A stretch of 64,000 bases of DNA. It comes from Antennarius striatus (taxonomy: Eukaryota > Chordata > Actinopteri > Lophiiformes > Antennariidae). Within the stretch, counting starts at the first letter, position 1. Each line of letters starts with the position of its first letter. Shown here piece by piece: positions 61,190 through 64,000 of this stretch. The position numbers and the translations under genes were made by a program. A model generated the notes under the pieces. The model was not told where the DNA came from and searched no databases. It saw only the letters and a program-made list of their open reading frames with translations. The DNA is taken from NCBI RefSeq assembly GCF_040054535.1, contig NC_090795.1, positions 4,625,501 through 4,689,500 of the forward strand. Reading direction: 5' to 3'.

Positions 61190-61420
61190 GCCCTCGCTGA
61201 AATCTATCAATAAAATTTTAAGAGGGCTGCATCCTTAACTCGTTGATCAATCAGCACTCGGGGATAAAGAGAGGAAATAAATACGGTCGGCTTTATTGCT
61301 TAAAGCAAGGTCTTATCTGAGCCCTTCACTTTTATTAAACTACAGAGCACTGACATGCAAATAACCTCCGGCAAATTAATTGAATTTTGACAGACGGCTC
61401 ATATCAAGACGAGAGCAGAC
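61190..61420. promoter_or_regulatory. Candidate conserved non-coding element (possible enhancer)
   Basis: This repeat-free block within the desert is dense in developmental transcription-factor-like words. It has a POU octamer ATGCAAAT (61355-61362), homeodomain-type AATTAATTGAATTT right after it, and CAATAAA words and TTGATCAATCA at the left. This is inference from composition only; conservation has not been tested. Confidence 0.3.
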
Positions 61421-61596
61421 TTCTGAACCTTAAAAAACAACAACAACCTCCACATATGTATAAAAATTAAATAGAAATTCCCTGTGTCACATAAGTGGTC
61501 CCCTTCCTTTTCTTTTCATATTAAAAATGACAGTTTTCATTTAACAAGCGCAGGGGTGTACCAACAGTAAAAGCAAACCAGGCAGATGTATGCCCC

Positions 61597-61620
61597 CCCC
61601 CCCCACACACACACACACAA
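61597..61620. repeat. Poly-C/(AC)n compound microsatellite
   Basis: A C-run directly joined to about seven AC units. Confidence 0.85.
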
Positions 61621-62138
61621 ACTGTGTGAAAAAGGGCCCCTTATAAAGACCTCCTTTCAAGGTAATACAGAATACACCCTCAACATAATAGCTGGATCTT
61701 ACTTAAAGTTCCCAGATCACGTCAAATAAACATGAATCTAAAAGCAAAGCAACATATCATCAAGCCACATTTTCACTGCAAGACCAGGTAAGTTTAATTT
61801 ATTCAAGGCGTCCCCTTTTTCATTCAGGCTGGTAAACTCTGATCCCCCTTCTCTAACGTGAGAGGGCTCTCTGAAAGAAACCTCTCATTTCCTCAGGGAG
61901 AGCCTCGGCATCGGTAGTTTCGATCCAGCCAGCCGCTCGATCCAAACACCGTTTTACCCCGTCGTTCCCAATCTATACACTCACACTCCACTCGGAGAGC
62001 CCTGAGTTTCTGAAAGTGTTTGGTGGTTGAAAATATGTTTACTTTTAAACAGTTTTGGTGCAGTTCCAAGCTTCAATTTTGTTTCTTTTCTCAGGGAATA
62101 ATGCATTGATCTTGGCTGGGAAAAAAAAAGGGTTTGAA

Positions 62139-62140
<2 letters not shown>

Positions 62141-62233
<93 letters not shown>
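62141..62233. repeat. (TG)46 microsatellite
   Basis: A perfect run of about 46 TG units, the longest simple repeat in the window. The Cys-Val and His-Thr ORFs across it are artefacts. Confidence 0.97.
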
Positions 62234-62236
<3 letters not shown>

Positions 62237-64000
62237 TTCATTCAGCTCCAGATAGAATCTGCCAGGGGAAGTCTCTTTACAGCTAATGCATGGTGGGTTT
62301 TTGAGTTTGACTTTGACCTTGGTGGAGAAATCCCCTCAACAGGGTGCCATCCTAGTTTTCCTGTCATGTCCCATAAACATTGACACATGCAAAAAGGAAA
62401 TAAATGCACGAAAAACAAACAAACAAAACAAATCTCAGTTTCCTTTGCAACTTGAATGACTAAAAACTGAGCTGTGTGTAATGTGAAGCACTTTTCACTC
62501 ATGCAGATACAAAGGAAGACATCATTGCAGCCAGTTTTTTTCTTGTACCTTTCTCATACTGCATCACAAGGCTGAATTTTAAGTTTCTTTTGTCATAAAA
62601 GAGGGAGTAAAGAAGGAAGGTTTATGATTTCATTTATTTCACAATAAGACCTCCATTGAAAACACAAGCACCTACTTGATCAGTGCAACTATTGTTGGAC
62701 TGAAGTTGGTTATGAATCCATTCACTGCAGTGAACAATAGTAGATGATTAGTGCATCACAGAGACAAAATCAACCAGTGAATCATATTATATGCACAACT
62801 GAAATCCTCATGGTGTAATGTGGCATTATATACTCTTGATTTTGTTTTATTCATGTTCCACTCTGTGCATGCCAGGAACTTTTCTATATTTAATTTTCTA
62901 TCTGTTTACTTAAAAAAGAAGCTTCATCGTGCATCTGTTGTGCTTCTGCCAAGAAACATGAAGAGACCGAGAAAATTTAGTTATTCACATTATAGAATTT
63001 TGTGAGAATTTTTGTGCAAAGGAATTACAGTTAATTGTAATTGTGCTCAGCTTCAGAAGAGCATCCCAACACCATTAGAATGTTTTCCACCCTCAGTGCG
63101 AAGGTGCAGCGCTGGAGCGTGCGCTGAGATTTACCCGCCTTTTGAACGACACCACTACCTTCTTTGACCTTTTCCCCCCTGCAGGTGATAGGATGCAGAT
63201 TGGCAGGAGAGCTCAGCGGTCAGTCCAGATCGCAAACTGCAGGGTGTGGTGTTCTCTGCTCTGCTGCTTCAGACATCCAACAGTCAGGTGTCACCATCAG
63301 GTACGAATGAGCAGCGTGACGCAGAGACACCGGAGGTGAAGAGTGACTCAAAGCATCACTCCTCCATTTCTCCCGTGTCTCCACCGGCCCTCTGACCTCC
63401 AAGCTTGTTTACATCCTGTACAGTGTGTTTGTGTGTAGGTGAGTAGGCGTGTAAGGCAGATGGAGGTGTATGTGACAACCAGGGTGAGGGTGGTGAAAAT
63501 GAATCGGTGTAAATGAATTAACCTCGAGAAACTCCGACACCAGCAGAACAACCCTCTTTCACACCATCCCATTTACATAATTCATGAACTCATGGAAAGA
63601 AAGGCGCAAGGATGAGAATATTTAGCTGCACTGTGGATGCTGTAATTTCCATAACTCCAGATTTTTTTTTCCACAATGTGCTATTTATGATACAGGTAAG
63701 ATTCTTGAGCCATAATTACAAGCCGAACAGGAAACTTTTATGTGTCTCATTAAAAGCTGTGAAGCACAGACTTTACTGGAACACAATGAAGACAATCCCA
63801 TTCAAAAAACAGCAGCGCACCAGTTAGCACAGAGTTTTCTACCAATGCAGTCATTAGAACAATCTATGTTCAAACCTACGGTGCTAATACAGTATTCCAT
63901 GGACGGTGATCAATTCTCTGCCCGTGTTTAATGAGAAGAATAAATTTGCACACCAAGGAAGTCAGGGTTTACACTCACAAGATTACCCCAGAACTATTGA
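62234..64000. other. Gene-poor region, right end
   Basis: No exon, RNA gene or mobile element could be supported between the TG repeat and the window edge. Confidence 0.5.

Noticed and set aside
62055-62383. Cys-Val and His-Thr repeat ORFs
   Set aside because: They are translations of the (TG)n microsatellite.
1-64000. CRISPR arrays, tRNA, rRNA or bacterial mobile elements
   Set aside because: None was seen; direct repeats here are microsatellites or vertebrate-type dispersed repeats.

Overview
The window reads as a vertebrate nuclear genome, most likely a teleost fish. The genes are split into many short exons with GT-AG introns often only 70-300 bases long. TG, GAT and mononucleotide microsatellites and degenerate fish-type dispersed repeats fill the gaps, and the gene content is vertebrate-specific. 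No bacterial, viral, tRNA, rRNA or CRISPR feature was seen. I rebuilt exon chains by hand from splice sites, reading frame and family resemblance. Four chains were followed start codon to stop and all are divisible by three: lpin2 (939 codons), emilin2 (992), smchd1 (1968) and mettl4 (451). The myom1 part is also in frame (734 codons from the left edge).

Layout, left to right: (1) 1-4916, plus strand: the C-terminal half of myomesin-1 (myom1), a sarcomeric M-band cross-linker. (2) 6211-7526, plus strand: three in-frame exons of unknown identity, either a small gene or an alternative 3' end of myom1. (3) 8548-18570, plus strand: lpin2, a phosphatidate phosphatase, with a CpG-rich promoter carrying a TCACGTGA E-box. 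(4) 20003-27892, minus strand: emilin2, a secreted EMI/coiled-coil/C1q matrix glycoprotein, convergent with lpin2. (5) 28450-42406, minus strand: smchd1, a chromatin-silencing protein with a GHKL ATPase and an SMC hinge, in 47 coding exons. (6) 42656-49531, plus strand: mettl4, an MT-A70 family adenine methyltransferase, head to head with smchd1 across 249 bp. (7) 49532-64000: about 14 kb with no credible exon, holding microsatellites, MITE-like repeats and a few stretches that look like conserved non-coding elements.

The order myom1-lpin2-emilin2-smchd1-mettl4, with these relative orientations, is that of human 18p11.3 as I remember it. The one difference is that NDC80, which I recall between SMCHD1 and METTL4 in human, is absent here. 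The genes are not functionally linked. This is a conserved synteny block, and the empty right end matches the large desert beyond METTL4 in human.

I found no obviously new multi-gene system. The points most worth checking are the possible alternative myom1 C-terminus, a GC-AG intron in smchd1, two substitutions in the lipin catalytic half, the compact smchd1/mettl4 bidirectional promoter, a C-terminal extension of mettl4, and several inverted-repeat structures.
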